A stretch of DNA of 64,000 bases from Ridgeia piscesae (GCA_025642075.2 JAODUO010000133.1:192001-256000); one strand, 5' to 3'. Shown: positions 49,941 through 61,790, numbered from the stretch's first letter. The notes: generated from the sequence alone by a model not told the origin. Translations and numbers: made by a program.

Positions 49941-50285
49941 GACTGTGCAGTGGTCACGACATTTGCCTTACTGCAGCTGCTAGGAACTGTGGAGAGCAAC
50001 AGAGGCCACTCGTTATTGTATTCGTCCACCTAGCGAATTCACTTGATCTGATGAGCAGAAATGGCCTTTATCGAACACTGTAGAAGATATGTTATCCCCC
50101 ATGACTGCTGGGCATAATCACATCCTTCCATGAGGACATGCGCAGCACTTTCATCTTCATGCGCGCGACCTCTGATGCCTTCTCACTAAGCAGTGTAGTG
50201 AAGCAGGGCTGCGTTCCGGCCTAGACACTCTTTGGGGTCTTCTTTTTCATGCTCCTCCAATATTTATGTGAAGACAAATGTACCT
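49941..50285 (+). mobile_element. LINE reverse-transcriptase fragment, decayed
   Basis: With stops and frameshifts, the plus strand reads FDLMSRNGLYRTL, then ITSFHEDMRSTFIF, VVKQGCVPA and TLFGVFFFMLL. These match the LINE palm/fingers motifs FD-VSRxGL, HxxM and VKQGCVLAPTLFxIFF. No catalytic box is visible. The stretch 49550-49940 may belong to the same insertion but is not readable. Confidence 0.65.
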
Positions 50286-50554
50286 CTGACTGAAGACTGT
50301 GTGTCTGTGAACTACCGTTGCATATTATTATCTGCGACATTCCTCGAACGATGCATATATTCCATCCATGTGCACATAATCTCAGTTGCAACTCAATTAT
50401 TGGTGGAAATGCACGTTCCTATATACCGATGTTACAACATACATTACTGTAATCAGGCAAGAATTAAACCTACAGCGCGCATTCATCATATTCAACAAAT
50501 CCATTCATGTTCTCATGAACAACGAGGTAACACAACTCTTTCAGCTCGACGTAC

Positions 50555-51360
50555 CTTCACATAATGGGCCCGTAAAATCAGTTGTACATTCGCAAAAATA
50601 TTGTTTGTGTCTTTCATTGCACGTCCCGGAGTTCAAACACGGATTTGAGGTACAGAGATGATCTGTATGTGTAATAAAAACGAACACATTTAGAATGAAG
50701 TTGTACACAGTTGTGGAAATAATTATGTATTGCGTGAGTTTTTCACTGAAATGTGCAAGGTGGCACTGTAGTTTGACAAACAAGCATTCCAATTTGAAAT
50801 TATATAATACCCGTGACAATGTTCATCAATTTGAAAGAATAAAGCATTATTTCCCAATTAATAAATTACGACTCAATCGACGTTTCTATCGACATCGGCG
50901 GACTTCATCAGGAACTGAATCGTCATTGCTCGCCAGGTGGCGTGGCGAACAGTAAGTCACGTGTGGAACAATCTGCTCCCAGCGCTACCATCTTTCATTG
51001 GAATAACTAAAACGAACTGGTATCAGGTTTATTGGCCCCGCTATCATATCGGAATTGTATATCATTTGTCAATTGTTAATCGACTCTTATGTTTATGCTT
51101 GTATGTACGATTCATTTTATTCCAAATAAATCCCACCTACCTATGTTACAGTAGCCCCACTTGCGATCTTTGAGAAAATCATAGGTGGTGGCGCACCATG
51201 GAATCTTTGGAGTATAAATATATGTAAAGGAGAGATAAGTCTTTTAGTGTAAACAGTTGTTTAACTCCTGTGTACATTAAAAAAATATCGTATGTTAGCT
51301 TGAACAGCATATGTATTATACATAGTATACATTATATATATAATATATATATCATAATAT

Positions 51361-51403
<43 letters not shown>

Positions 51404-51501
51404 GAGACAAGTCTTTGATGTAAACAGTTGTTTAATCCTGGTTACATAACAAAATATGTATAACTAGCTAATGTCATTAACTATGTATATATTATATACA
51501 T

Positions 51502-51564
<63 letters not shown>

Positions 51565-53036
51565 TAATTAACGCTCAGTACCAGTGTAATATACATTACT
51601 ATAATCAGGCAAGATTTAAACAGCAAGCATTCATTATATTCATCAAACGAATTCATGTTCTCATGAACAACGAGGTAAAATAAATCTGTCAGCTCAACTT
51701 ACCTTCACATGTTGCTCCCGTATAACCAGCTGTACACCCGCATCGGTACCTTAGGTGTTCTTCAAAGCACGTTCCGCCGTGCGAACACGGATTTGAGATA
51801 CAGGGATGAGCTGCATGTGTAGTAGAAATGAAAACGTTTAGAATGAAGATACACACATTTGGGGAAATAATTATGTATTGCCTGAGTTTTTCTCTGACAC
51901 TTGCAAGACAGCATCGCCGGCCTTCACCGGGAACTGATTTAAACAGCAAGCATTAATTATACTTCATCAAACGAATTCATGTTCCCAAGACCAACGAGGT
52001 AAAACAAATCTTTCAGCTCAACTTACCTCCACACGTTGGTCCCGCATAACCAGCTGTACAGCTGCATCGGTACCTTCGGTATCCTTCAATGCACGTTGCG
52101 CCGTGCAAACACGGATTTGAGCTACATAGATGAGCTGCATGTGTAGTAAAATGAAAATGTTTAGAATGAAGATACACACAGTTGGCGAAATAGTTATGTA
52201 TTGCCTGAGTTTTTCTCTGACAACTGCAAGACAGCATCGCGGGCCTTCACGTGGAACTGAATCTTCACTGTTTGCATTATGGCGGTGGTGAGCATAAGTC
52301 ACGTGTCAGTGAAGATTCAGTTCCTGACGAAAGCCGGCGATGGCAGTCGAGACGTCGATGTGAGTCGAAATGAATTCGTTGTGAAACCAGGAATCTTGCT
52401 TTAATATATAACACTTTTATCACTTACTGAATATCATTCAGTTAGCGAAAAAGCAAGAAGCAACATATGCTTCGGTTATTATAATTAATTATACTCAAAT
52501 TAGGGTATATTAATTAATTATAATATCATGCACCCACACACAATTTAATGATATATCAACGTAGTATTACCCGTTTGTAGATGCATTTAATCCTTCAAGG
52601 TCATATTAGTGAAAACATTAGTTTTAACATTGGCAAAATGAACACCGCAATAACAACACACTATTTAAGTGCTGCGCGTGCGCGTGCGCGTGCGCGTGCG
52701 CGTGCGCGTGCGCGTGCGCGTGCGCGTGCGCGTGCGCGTGCGCGTGCGCGTGCGCGTGCGCGTGCGCGTGCGCGTGCGCGTGCGCGTGCGCGTGCGCGTG
52801 CGCGTGCGCGTGCGCGTGCGCGTGCGCGTGCGCGTGCGCGCGCGTGCGCGTGGCGTCGTGCGCGTGTGTGTACCTACCTATGTTACAGTAGCCCCACTTG
52901 CGATCTTTGAGAAAATCATAGGTGGTGGAGCACCATGGTACTTTAACTGTGGTAAATTCAGTTGTACAATTATGGTAAATTTTCCAATAAGCCTTGAAAG
53001 GAAGTACACATTTGTTGCCACGCATTGTGTACATTC
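50555..53036 (-). CDS. Partial modular gene: FN2 and EGF-like exons
   Basis: Minus-strand exons in transcript order: FN2 exon 53036-52878, then EGF exons 52134-52027, 51810-51703 and 50662-50555. The FN2 exon (53 codons) has the fold's cysteines and aromatic core: GNKCVLPFKAYW, NCTTEF, VPWCSTTYDF, KWGYCNI. Each EGF exon is exactly 108 nt and carries six cysteines in EGF spacing (CxSNPCxxxGTC ... CxCTxxxxGxxC). All start and end in phase 1, the class used for exon shuffling. The flanking introns share long identical stretches, so the EGF units arose by local duplication. The gene's ends are not in view. FN2 plus EGF suggests a secreted or cell-surface binding protein; I cannot name it. Whether all exons join one transcript is inferred. 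Confidence 0.75.
51141..51215 (-). pseudogene. Truncated FN2 exon copy
   Basis: The minus strand repeats the 3' half of the FN2 exon (KIPWCATTYDFLKDRKWGYC and the GTAGGT donor), but its 5' half is replaced by unrelated AT-rich DNA. It sits between two EGF exons, consistent with a duplicated FN2-EGF segment that lost half an exon. Confidence 0.7.
51311..51562. repeat. (TA)n tracts in the FN2/EGF gene intron
   Basis: Two (TA)n blocks (about 51330-51398 and 51508-51560) lie in a duplicated context: gtaaacagttgtttaa with a nearby agagacaagtctt or agagataagtctt precedes each. Confidence 0.9.
52674..52866. repeat. (GCGTGC)n array, about 31 units
   Basis: An almost pure GCGTGC hexanucleotide array, CpG-rich with alternating purine-pyrimidine (Z-DNA prone). 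It ends within about 11 bp of the FN2 exon donor at 52877. The RARARA, VRVRVR and HAHAHA frames are artefacts. Confidence 0.97.
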
Positions 53037-53138
53037 CTGAAAAGTATAAATAAATAAAAAACAATTGTTCATATTAACACAGATATGATAATTTGGCGAA
53101 TACAATCAATTATGTTTAACTACTAATATCATATAAAA

Positions 53139-53510
<372 letters not shown>

Positions 53511-53689
53511 CAGCCTAACGTACGCATCATATATTTTCAAATGTCACCAGGATGTCATAACTGTTTACAAAGATACATATTTGGGGTAATAAATATAAAA
53601 TATTCCCGGAATATCAGGCATACGGGATATAAATACCATAGTGACAGCCCGACATATTGGACTAAAGGCTTTAAAAAGGCTAAGAAACC

Positions 53690-54160
53690 TCTGATAGCCG
53701 CCCATTGCAAACTGATGAAATGGTCATAACTCAGAAACTATTTGTCCCAGAGGGATGAATGAGTGGTCTTTCTCCACACAATTAAGGTTGTCCATTGAAA
53801 AACATGGATTTGCAATCTTCTCTGGCGTCTAGGTCAGGTATTTACAGAAATTCAATAAGGCCGTCCATACCGATGATAAGGAAATCATAATTTTTTTCTA
53901 GCGAGATGACTGAGATGTATTTGCCTACTAAATCAAGACTGCCGCATTTAGTACTGGGGACTTCAGTGGTGTCTGAGGTCTAGATTTCAGAAATCCAAAA
54001 CGGCCAGCCGCCCATAGCAACCAGCAGACATTTTTCCACGGCGATTTCTAAACAATGATTTGAACTAAAGGGATGACTGAGGTGTATTTCCCGACTAAAT
54101 CAAGGTCATCTGCTTCTTTAACATTTCTTAGGTCGTGGTTAAGGGGAAATATTTGGAGGA
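53690..54160. repeat. Three degenerate copies of a roughly 165-bp repeat
   Basis: The phrases agggatgaatgagtggt, gagatgactgagatgtattt and gggatgactgaggtgtattt recur in order. agccgccca(t/a)(t/a)gcaa and ctaaatcaag recur at matching offsets. Origin unknown; no coding frame. Confidence 0.6.
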
Positions 54161-54282
54161 AGAATTTAGTAACTTGACATATATCAAGGTTCTACGATGG
54201 TTCCCTTAAATCCCTTGTCGGCCATCGATATTTTTGATTGGAACTGACAGTGCTCTGTGATCCCGCCGATATGTCACAGGTC

Positions 54283-55880
54283 AAAGGTTCACCATCATCA
54301 TCATCATTGTGCAGCCGTAGTGTCCCGTGCTTGGGCGAATATCTTCCACATCTGCCTATATTGCGCTATCCTCTGCCAGATGGCACCCTTCTAGTAGTCG
54401 TCAAATTCGTCTCTCCACTGTTTCGCCGGCCTTCTTCTAGGTCTCTTCCTTTCGTTCGGTTTCCAGGTCGCAGTGTCCATCAGTTATCTCGTTTTCTGCA
54501 GACGTGCCCTGCCCAAGTCCGCTTCCGCCTTCCGACTTGTTCAATCACGTCTGTGATCTTTGTCTTTTCTCTTACCCAGATATTTGTTTTCTGCCCCGGT
54601 ATGGGATGTTTAACATACTACCTTCCATCTTTGTTTGTGCGGCTGCTAGCTTATTCTTTGCTTGGCTGATGAGTGGCCTTGGTTTCGCGCGTATGTCATT
54701 GCTCGAAGTATGTATGAGTTGTAGACTTGGCTTTTGAAAGCCAATGTTACCCTTGAAGATGTCGCGGTGCTTGGCGAATGCTTCCATCCAGCCGTGATTC
54801 TTCTTTGAAACTCCTTGTCTTGTTTTTAGTCTGTGGTGCTGTATATATGTCCGAGATTGATGTAACTTTCAATGTTCTCGATTTAAGTGTGATTGACATA
54901 TATTGGTGTATCGTTTTGTTTACTTTCATCATCTAATTCCTGTAGCATTTATTGTACTTCGCGTGTTGTATTGGCGCACATGAGTATGTCGTCGGCGAAG
55001 CGTAAATGACTAAGATATTCGCCGTCTATCTTCACGCTTCTGGTTTTCCAAGTCAGTCGTCGGATAATGCTTTCGAGTGTTGTCGTAAACAGCTTGGGCG
55101 ATATTATTATCTCCCTGGTTGTACTCCTCTCCTGATGTTGATCTTGTTGCTTTCTTTGTGCAGATGTGGCTGTTGGTGTAGATAGTCTTCATGAGTTCGA
55201 TGTACACATGTTCTATCCCCCTGTTCTTGACGTAAGGTCAGTACTGCTTGAGTTTGCAATGAGTCGAAGGCTTTCTCGTAGTCGACGAGATATTATATGC
55301 TTGCACGTCTCCTTCAGTTAATTTACAACGTGGATGTGGTCTGTCGTTGAGTATCTGCTTCTGAATCCAGCTTGCTCTCGTGGCTGGTTTTCTTCGAATG
55401 TCTTCTCAAGCCCTTTCGTTAGTATTTTCATGAGTACTTTATAGATGTTTGATTGTAGACATATCGGTATGTAATTCTTGATGTCTTTCTTATTTTCCTA
55501 CTTGAAGATTATCACCCTCTTAGCGTTCTTCCACGTTGTGGGTATTAATCTTTCTGACAAATATTTAGTGAACAACTTAGCAAGTGTCTTCGAGATGGTG
55601 TCTTCTCCTGCTTTCAATGTTTCGAAATTTATATGGTCGCTGCCTGTTGCTGTCCCATTGTTCGTATCTCGTAGTGCTACTTATCTGTGGTACCTCTTTT
55701 GAGTCAACGTGGACTCTGTCCACTGTCGCATAGCTCGGTGTAGGGTATCTCTATTCGTTCTATGATCTTATCTTGATCATGGATTTCTCTACCCTGTTTG
55801 TTTAGGAGTGTGATCAATATGTCTTGGCCTAGCTTCTTATATTTCTTGCTTATGTCACAATCAGTTATACTGATGGGCAT
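54283..55880 (-). mobile_element. RTE-like LINE, RT and C-terminal region (copy 2, decayed)
   Basis: Across several frames the minus strand gives NYIPICLQSNIYKVL, EEN-PREQAGFRS, HLRFADDILMC (catalytic FADD box intact), FAKHRDIFKG and LAAAQ-KMEGSMLNIPYRGR, then TGCACAATGATGATGATGG. The same order appears in copy 3 at 62640-64000. The ISPKLF motif seen there and the RDIFK/WxxxAQDRxxW-like end place it in the RTE clade. Several frameshifts and stops make it inactive. The element's 3' end is at 54283. Confidence 0.85.
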
Positions 55881-56169
55881 GGTTATCAGCTGTAGCTATA
55901 TAGTACTGTTGTCATTTATTAACAAAAAGGTTGTCATTTTACTTTAAAGAGTGTCTGAGCTTTTCGGTTTGGGTAAAACTGAGGACATCGTGCAGAAGAG
56001 TTACTGGTAAGGTGGACAGATTATGCTCTATATGTACATTTTGAGCTGTGCCAGTAAAAGTGTAGTTAGTTTCTTTATATAATAAACCAGTTGTAATTCA
56101 CCGACAATCTAACCTTTCTTTTCAAGAGAACGTATTGGAACTATGTATGTATATACCCCGTATAATTAG

Positions 56170-56344
56170 TGTAACGTTTGTAACGTCAGATAACAATAAG
56201 AATGACTTTATTTCAGGCAAAATACAACATGTCGATTCTGCAGTCCCAGCATGGTTCGTTATCAGCCCCGTAGCACGGTGTCCGGCAAAACTCGGTGTCA
56301 CACACTGAAATGTTTGTCCTGGTTAATTTAACGATTCCGTGACA
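56170..56344 (-). mobile_element. Ty3/gypsy 3' LTR with adjoining polypurine tract
   Basis: On the minus strand, a polypurine tract CTTTGAAAGAGGGGAGA (about 56345-56361) is followed by TGTCACGGAATCG. About 175 bp later comes GTTACGTTACA-like sequence ending in CA, with an internal CCTGAAATAAAGTC poly(A) signal. A TG...CA unit of this size right after the PPT and downstream of pol is the expected 3' LTR. The far end could also be at 56179. Confidence 0.55.
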
Positions 56345-56369
56345 TCTCCCCTCTTTCAAAGTTCAAATC

Positions 56370-57480
56370 GAACCACGTAGTGTTACTCAAATTTTACCGG
56401 CCGACGGACTGCTCGGCCACACCTGGTATACACCGCCGACTAATTCAGTCCGGCGGGAACGTCCACTGGCAGCTAGACGTCATCACCTGGACCGTCCGGC
56501 GGCAAGATTTCGCCTGGATCCATCAGGCTCATTGTTGGGCACTGGTGGAAGCACGTTCGGCACACCTTGGAGGTGCTTTCGATTTCTGCGATAGCAGATA
56601 CCTGCACCGGTTTCACAATATATGACCGGCTCTCACTTCTGAACACAGTGCTTGGTGTCGACCACTGCTTCGATCTCCCCATCCATTTTCAGCAACACTG
56701 GTTCGCCATTTTGTAACGGCGGTAATTTGCGTACACCATGTCGCCGATCGTACCATCGCTTAACCCTTCTGCACACGGAGTTTGGATTCACCAACTGGTT
56801 GGTTGACATCGACAATAGGTTCTCTCATAACGGGCATCTGTGGCGAGTTACAATTTGTGCCATGGTGATACCCCTGATTCACAGGGGCCGCATTTAAAAG
56901 TTTTACAGACTTTATCCCCGGTTAAGGAGGGTTTCAAATTTTCGCGTCTGCAACTCGTTGCCAGACACATTCTCTTGCGGAAATTTTGGTTTGTATGTAT
57001 GTTGAGGAAGCACCATGATTTAATTTTTGTTGTCCGACTTTTTTCGTTTTTATCCCCCAAAATAAATTTTGGTAAATGGTCGACGTCTTACAGTTTAACG
57101 TTAATTTAAGGTTTCATCCCCGCTAAGTATATGACGAGTACCCATTTCCAGGGGAAAAATACCCTTTTGTGCCCTTTTCGGGTATTAACCCGACAAACTA
57201 TTGGGCAGACAAATATCAGGCGACAAGGTTATGTGCCATACAGGACCATGGGATATTCTGCTGGTCCACCACACCTTTAAAAGATACAGTTTTACCAGAT
57301 CCTTTTGGGTAATGTGCACGCCTTTAACTGATATAAATGTTTCAAGCGTTTCCAGCTGTATACAAAATAATCCTTGTGTTTGTTGGGGATGTCAATCCTT
57401 TTTAAAAATGGTTTACCTTAATAGGTTTGGCATGGCAAACTATGTGCTATATCAAACCAATCAATTTCGAAATTTCGGGT
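56370..57480 (-). mobile_element. Ty3/gypsy pol 3' region (integrase end), heavily degraded copy
   Basis: The minus strand reads CRRVKRWYDRRHGVRKLPPL then QNGEPVLLKMDGE, typical of the sequence after the gypsy integrase core, and leads into the PPT/LTR. 56815-57060 aligns with the cleaner integrase copy at 59015-59250 (tctctcataacgggca, cattctcttgcgg, gaagcaccatgattt). Many indels and homopolymer runs break the frame. Confidence 0.7.
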
Positions 57481-57889
57481 AGGGGCTTCTAAAGTAGCCA
57501 TCTTGTACTAAACTAATATTTTTTCATTTTTTAAAATTTTTTTGGGAAAAAAGTAATTTTCCCTGTCCAAAATTTTGTTCTGTAATGATATAAGCAATAT
57601 CAACTTGAAACTGGTTAACAGATAACAATAATTTTTTGTTCGCCCATTTTTTCAAAAAAAAACCCCTACCTTTTGTATACAAATTTACTTATTTAAAATT
57701 TTTTAACAAGTTCATTCTTTAGCTCTTGTACTAAAACAAAAACATTTAGGTGTAAATTGGGTTTAGGACTCCCATTGGGAAAGAAACCCGAATTTTTGGG
57801 AAAAAAAATTGTTTTTCTATTTTTCTTTTGGTTTTTATTCTGGGCTAAATACAAATGTTGCCATTCAAAATTTATCATTATTTTTTGGG
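57481..57889. other. Homopolymer-rich stretch, degraded counterpart of about 60000-60370
   Basis: Phrases such as gtaatgatataagcaat...ttgaaactggtta and ttgtttttct.tttt-ctttggttttt-att occur here and, in the same order, at about 59995-60345. Long A, T, G and C runs are far more frequent than elsewhere in the window. Confidence 0.5.
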
Positions 57890-58999
57890 GAACCCTATAC
57901 GAGCTGTAGCTTATCTAGCAACAAATGATGATTAATAAGATCAAACGCTTTGCTAAAGTCTAGCATTACAACTCTGACATAAGAATTCAATTATCTTCGC
58001 CTTATACCACATATGAACCAGTTCGACAAGAACGTCTGTTGTGGACGTTCCGCTAATTCCCCCAAATTGCTTAGCATCAATTTCACCTTCAATTGTTTCA
58101 TCCACCCATTTCATTATTATTGATTCAAACACCTTGGCAGCTATTGGAGTTAGTGAAATTGGTCTAATGTCTTTTTCAATCGACACAGGGGGGCTTGTTT
58201 TTGGCAACGGTATTACATTGGCCATTTTCCATTCCATAGGGAGTACACCTTCTCTTAATGAATTGTTAAAAATAGCAGTTAATGGAGGGGCGAGAACATT
58301 TGCATAATTTCTTAACACCCATGCAGGGATGTTGTCAGGCCCAGTAGCCTTGTTGGCTTTAACACTCTCCAAGGCTTTAAAAGTAGTACATACGCTTATC
58401 ACATACTGATCCGGCAGTTCCTCGTTAACGTCGAACACCTTGTGACTCTTATTTAACCGAGGCAAATGGTCACTCACAGACACAAAGAAATCATTCATTG
58501 TATTGGCCAGTAAGCCACAATCACCATCCGTTGTTTTGTTAGCTAGACCTTGCATGCATGATTTGCCATTTGTTTTAAGTCCCATTATTGTTTTCATATG
58601 CTTCCACCAATCGTGGGATCCCGATTCATGCATTGCTGCAATTTGTGTTTGGTAAAAATTATACTTAAGTTTCGAAGCGGCTCGGTTGACCTTATTACGC
58701 AATATTTTTGCTTGATTCAAATCACCACTCATGTGAGCTCGCTGTCTTTTACGAACTAAGTCTCTGAACCAGTCTGTGACCCATGGCTTATCAGCCGTAT
58801 GCCTCGTAACAATTTTAGTAGGAAAGCATATTTCCATCAGGTTGCAAATAACCATTTGATAATATGAATACTGATCTGCACATGAATCAAGTCTAAATAG
58901 GGGTTCCCATTTGATGGCTGATAAAGCCATACTGAATGTGGCTTTTCCATCGCTTGAACGTCGTTCTGGCACGTTGATCGGAGTTTCGGATGTCCCCAT
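57890..58999 (-). mobile_element. LINE reverse-transcriptase fragment
   Basis: A minus-strand frame of about 340 codons covers the linker after the endonuclease (DKPWVTDWFRDLVRKRQRAH) and the RT N-terminal motifs (ANKATGPDNIPAWVLRNYAN, MEWKMANVIPLPK, DIRPISLTPIAAKVFES). After a frameshift near 57990, motif A follows (VVMLDFSKAFDLINHHLLL). The fragment stops at about 57890 before the catalytic YADD box. It is fused head to tail with gypsy integrase sequence at 58990. Jockey/CR1-like group; the exact clade is not settled. Confidence 0.85.
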
Positions 59000-59720
59000 C
59001 TCGGTGTTGACGTGGCGACAATTGTTCTCTCATAACGGGCAGTCGTGTGGCGAGTTGACGACCCATTAGTGCCACTGCCGGTGATACGCTGATTGCACAG
59101 GGGGGCGACGCATAATAGTGCAACAGACTTATCTCCAGTTCGTCGAGGTCTAGCAATCTTTTCGCCGTCTGCACAGCTCGCTCTGCCATCCCATTCTCTT
59201 GCGGAGAATATGGGTTTGTGGTATGTTGAGCGAAGCACCATGATTTCGCGAATTTCCTGAATTCGTCCGAGACGAATTGTCTTCCGTTGTCTGATACCAC
59301 CACATCCGGAATACCATGCGTGGTAAATACGGTCTTGACGTGGCTGATCACGCAGTCAGACGTTAGACTGGTCAATTGTTTGATTTCGATCCTGCGCGAG
59401 TAGTAGTCGATGATGACGAGATAGTCATTTCGCTTGTAGTGGAAGATATCCATGTCGACTTTTCCCATGGTCTTCCGGGTAGTTCAACCGGACGAAGAGT
59501 CGGTCGATTGCGTCGGCAAATATCACAGCGATCGACAAACGTCGTTATGTCGCGACTGATACTAGGCCACCAGATGGCACTGGCTGCTGGTAGCACGCAG
59601 AGCCTTAGATAGATAGAGTTTGGCCATTGACGTACCGATGTTTGATTGGTCGATGGATGTGGACGCCATTTTCGGTCTAATTTATAGCGTCTTCCAGCAG
59701 TATAGCATATAATGCCTTGC
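58985..59720 (-). mobile_element. Ty3/gypsy integrase fragment
   Basis: On the minus strand, WWPSISRDITTFVDRCDICR (the end of the zinc-binding HHCC domain) is followed by the core domain: VDMDIFHYKRNDYLVIIDYY, HGIPDVVVSDNGRQF, YSPQENGMAERAV. This keeps the D, D and E positions of the DDE triad. The two parts are in different frames, separated by one missing base in the A-run near 59460. Gag, protease and RT are absent. The C-terminal side ends at 58985-59000, where LINE sequence begins. Confidence 0.85.
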
Positions 59721-59755
59721 TGTTCTGCTTGGGGATGCTCTAATAACAGCATTTA

Positions 59756-59857
59756 AATTATATGGATTCACTTTTGATAGGAAAATATTAGAAGCATGGG
59801 AAAGTAATGTCAGTCGTGAGGGATGGAAAGCAAAGCCAAGAATTTCGAAATTGTGCG
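59756..59857 (+). other. Possible THAP-domain exon
   Basis: The plus-strand frame YGFTFDRKILEAWESNVS, REGWKAKPRISKLCE followed by GTAGGT resembles the middle of a THAP zinc finger (F.F....W...R..W.P...S.LC..HF) cut by a donor just before the expected His-Phe. The N-terminal Cys pair is not in the exon. Weak, based on pattern only. Confidence 0.3.
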
Positions 59858-60399
59858 AGGTAGGTGACGACATAATTTTACGTAGCCGTAGCCTACTAAT
59901 AGTACTAACGAGCAGTAATATAGTCATTCGAAATTTCTCGTGTGAACAAACAAGGTACATGTTTCCATACGATGCCTAAATGCCTATCGTTCATGTAATG
60001 ATATAAGCAATTTATACTTTGAAACTGGTTAGACTTAGAGTGAAGCACCTATAATTTTATAAGATTAACAAGACCAAAATACCAAAAAAATTATTATCAA
60101 GAAAACACACCAGCCCCGTCACCGTTGTGTATATCAAACCGGTTTGCCACGTTTTAAAATTTGTTACATGCTTATACGTTCATTGCTTTTTGCTCTCTGT
60201 GACTGTAAAATAAACATATCGATTGATTGGTGTATTGGTTGAATAGGACTGTCACAGTAGGTGTCGTGATTATGAATCAGAATGGGGTTGGTGGAAAATA
60301 AAACTTGTTTTTCTGTTTTGCTCTTTGGTTTTGATTCAGTAGCAAAGGCATAGAGGAGGTACAGGAATGTATGTATAATGCAAAGTTGTATCATTTTTT

Positions 60400-61150
60400 G
60401 GTTGGTCGCTAGGTGGCGTAAGGTGGTACATGTTTATTTTCACTGCTCCTTTCAAATTATACATTTGAAATCCCAAATTCTGCATTTCTGTGTTTGACAT
60501 TGATGCAGCTTAAAGACCAACACCCTGCTTTATTTGGATACGCAGACACTCTTGTAAATTATACCAGTTACGCCGCCGAAATTGTACGTTTATAACATTG
60601 TGGGCGATAATACAACCCGATTTAATTTTTCGCGCCAGTACAGTCACCATACAAAGACAGGGTAAACTTTATAAACTGTTGACTAACAGGCCTTTTCAAG
60701 ACGTTTTCTTTATACCCAGAAATGGGAGTGAAGACCTCTGAACATTTCATTTGCACGGGCACTAAACGTCTTATTATATTGCACAGGCTTGCTGAGCCTG
60801 AGCGCGAAAAATTAAACGGTCTGTATTTAGCCTTTTAAATAGATTATTGTATCAACTTGATTATGTCTATGTGATATTTTTCAATGCTTTATTTTATATA
60901 CATATAATTTTTAATTAACAACTGGTTATATATAATATTGTTTTATATTTGAGAAGTAGGCTGATTTAAGGTCAACACAATTTTATAATCAGTGTGACCT
61001 CTCATCTATTTATTTATAATTTTATTAAGTTTTAGTGCTGTTGAACCATACAGCGCATTGGGACATTTACACTATTTTATAACATCTGATTGTTCTCAAG
61101 CTCTTACTATTTTATGATACACTAATTTTACAACTTGAGCAGATTTTTGT
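60400..61150. other. No gene recognised; inverted repeat present
   Basis: tttaatttttcgcgc (about 60619) and its reverse complement gcgcgaaaaattaaa (about 60801) bracket about 180 bp, perhaps an old MITE. Otherwise AT-rich. Confidence 0.35.
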
Positions 61151-61153
61151 CAA

Positions 61154-61790
61154 ATGTCACCACTGTTCTTATTCAGTGTTTTACTGTTATGCTGTTCAGC
61201 AGCTTCTAGAAGCCATGATTTTACCTTATGTAGCAAACTGGCGCACTGGTCAGATGTCATCTCAACGGCCTCAAAATATATAAGTACACAAGAATCATTA
61301 ACATATCTACATAGTCTGCCATGCCTTAATCTCTGTTTCAACCGAAAATTACTGCCAATCCCCCGTTCCACGCCAACATTTAAATTGGCATTGATCCTGC
61401 TGCTAGCTGGTGATGTAAGTCTAAATCCTGGACCTGTGGTCAGGCACAACATTCGCCTGGCCACCACTAACATTCGTTCCATTCGTGATAAAACTGCCTC
61501 TCTCACTGATCTTATAATTTCGAAAACAATTGATATCCTTGCTGTCACTGAGACCTGGCTCAGACCCCATGACACAGCCTCATGTATTGCCGACATTTCG
61601 CCTCCCGGTTACGTCATCCACCATAAACCACGACCAGTTGGTCGAGGTGGTGGTGTTGGTTTTCTTGTTTCAAAACAGTTTAAAGTAAACCTTCAGCCCA
61701 GCCTTAACTATACCACCTTTGAGTCAAGACTGGTTTCTTGTGTGTTATTCCGTTGTAATGTTAACTTTTTCAACATAGAGGAACACTCCT
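61154..61790 (+). mobile_element. LINE 5' fragment: 2A-like motif and APE endonuclease start
   Basis: An open frame begins with a hydrophobic leader and has LALILLLAGDVSLNPGP near residues 77-93. The endonuclease N-terminus follows: TNIRSIRDKTASL, IDILAVTETWL (catalytic TETWL) and GRGGGVGFLV. GD-V-x-x-NPGP is the 2A-like skipping motif known from CR1/L2-type LINEs, here with Ser where Glu is usual. The frame departs from endonuclease similarity after about residue 200 and ends in CA/TA repeats. RT is absent. Confidence 0.8.

Noticed and set aside
52581..52910. ARARAR and VRVRVR proteins at the hexanucleotide array
   Set aside because: (GCGTGC)n has no stops in several frames. The real coding part is the FN2 exon on the other strand.
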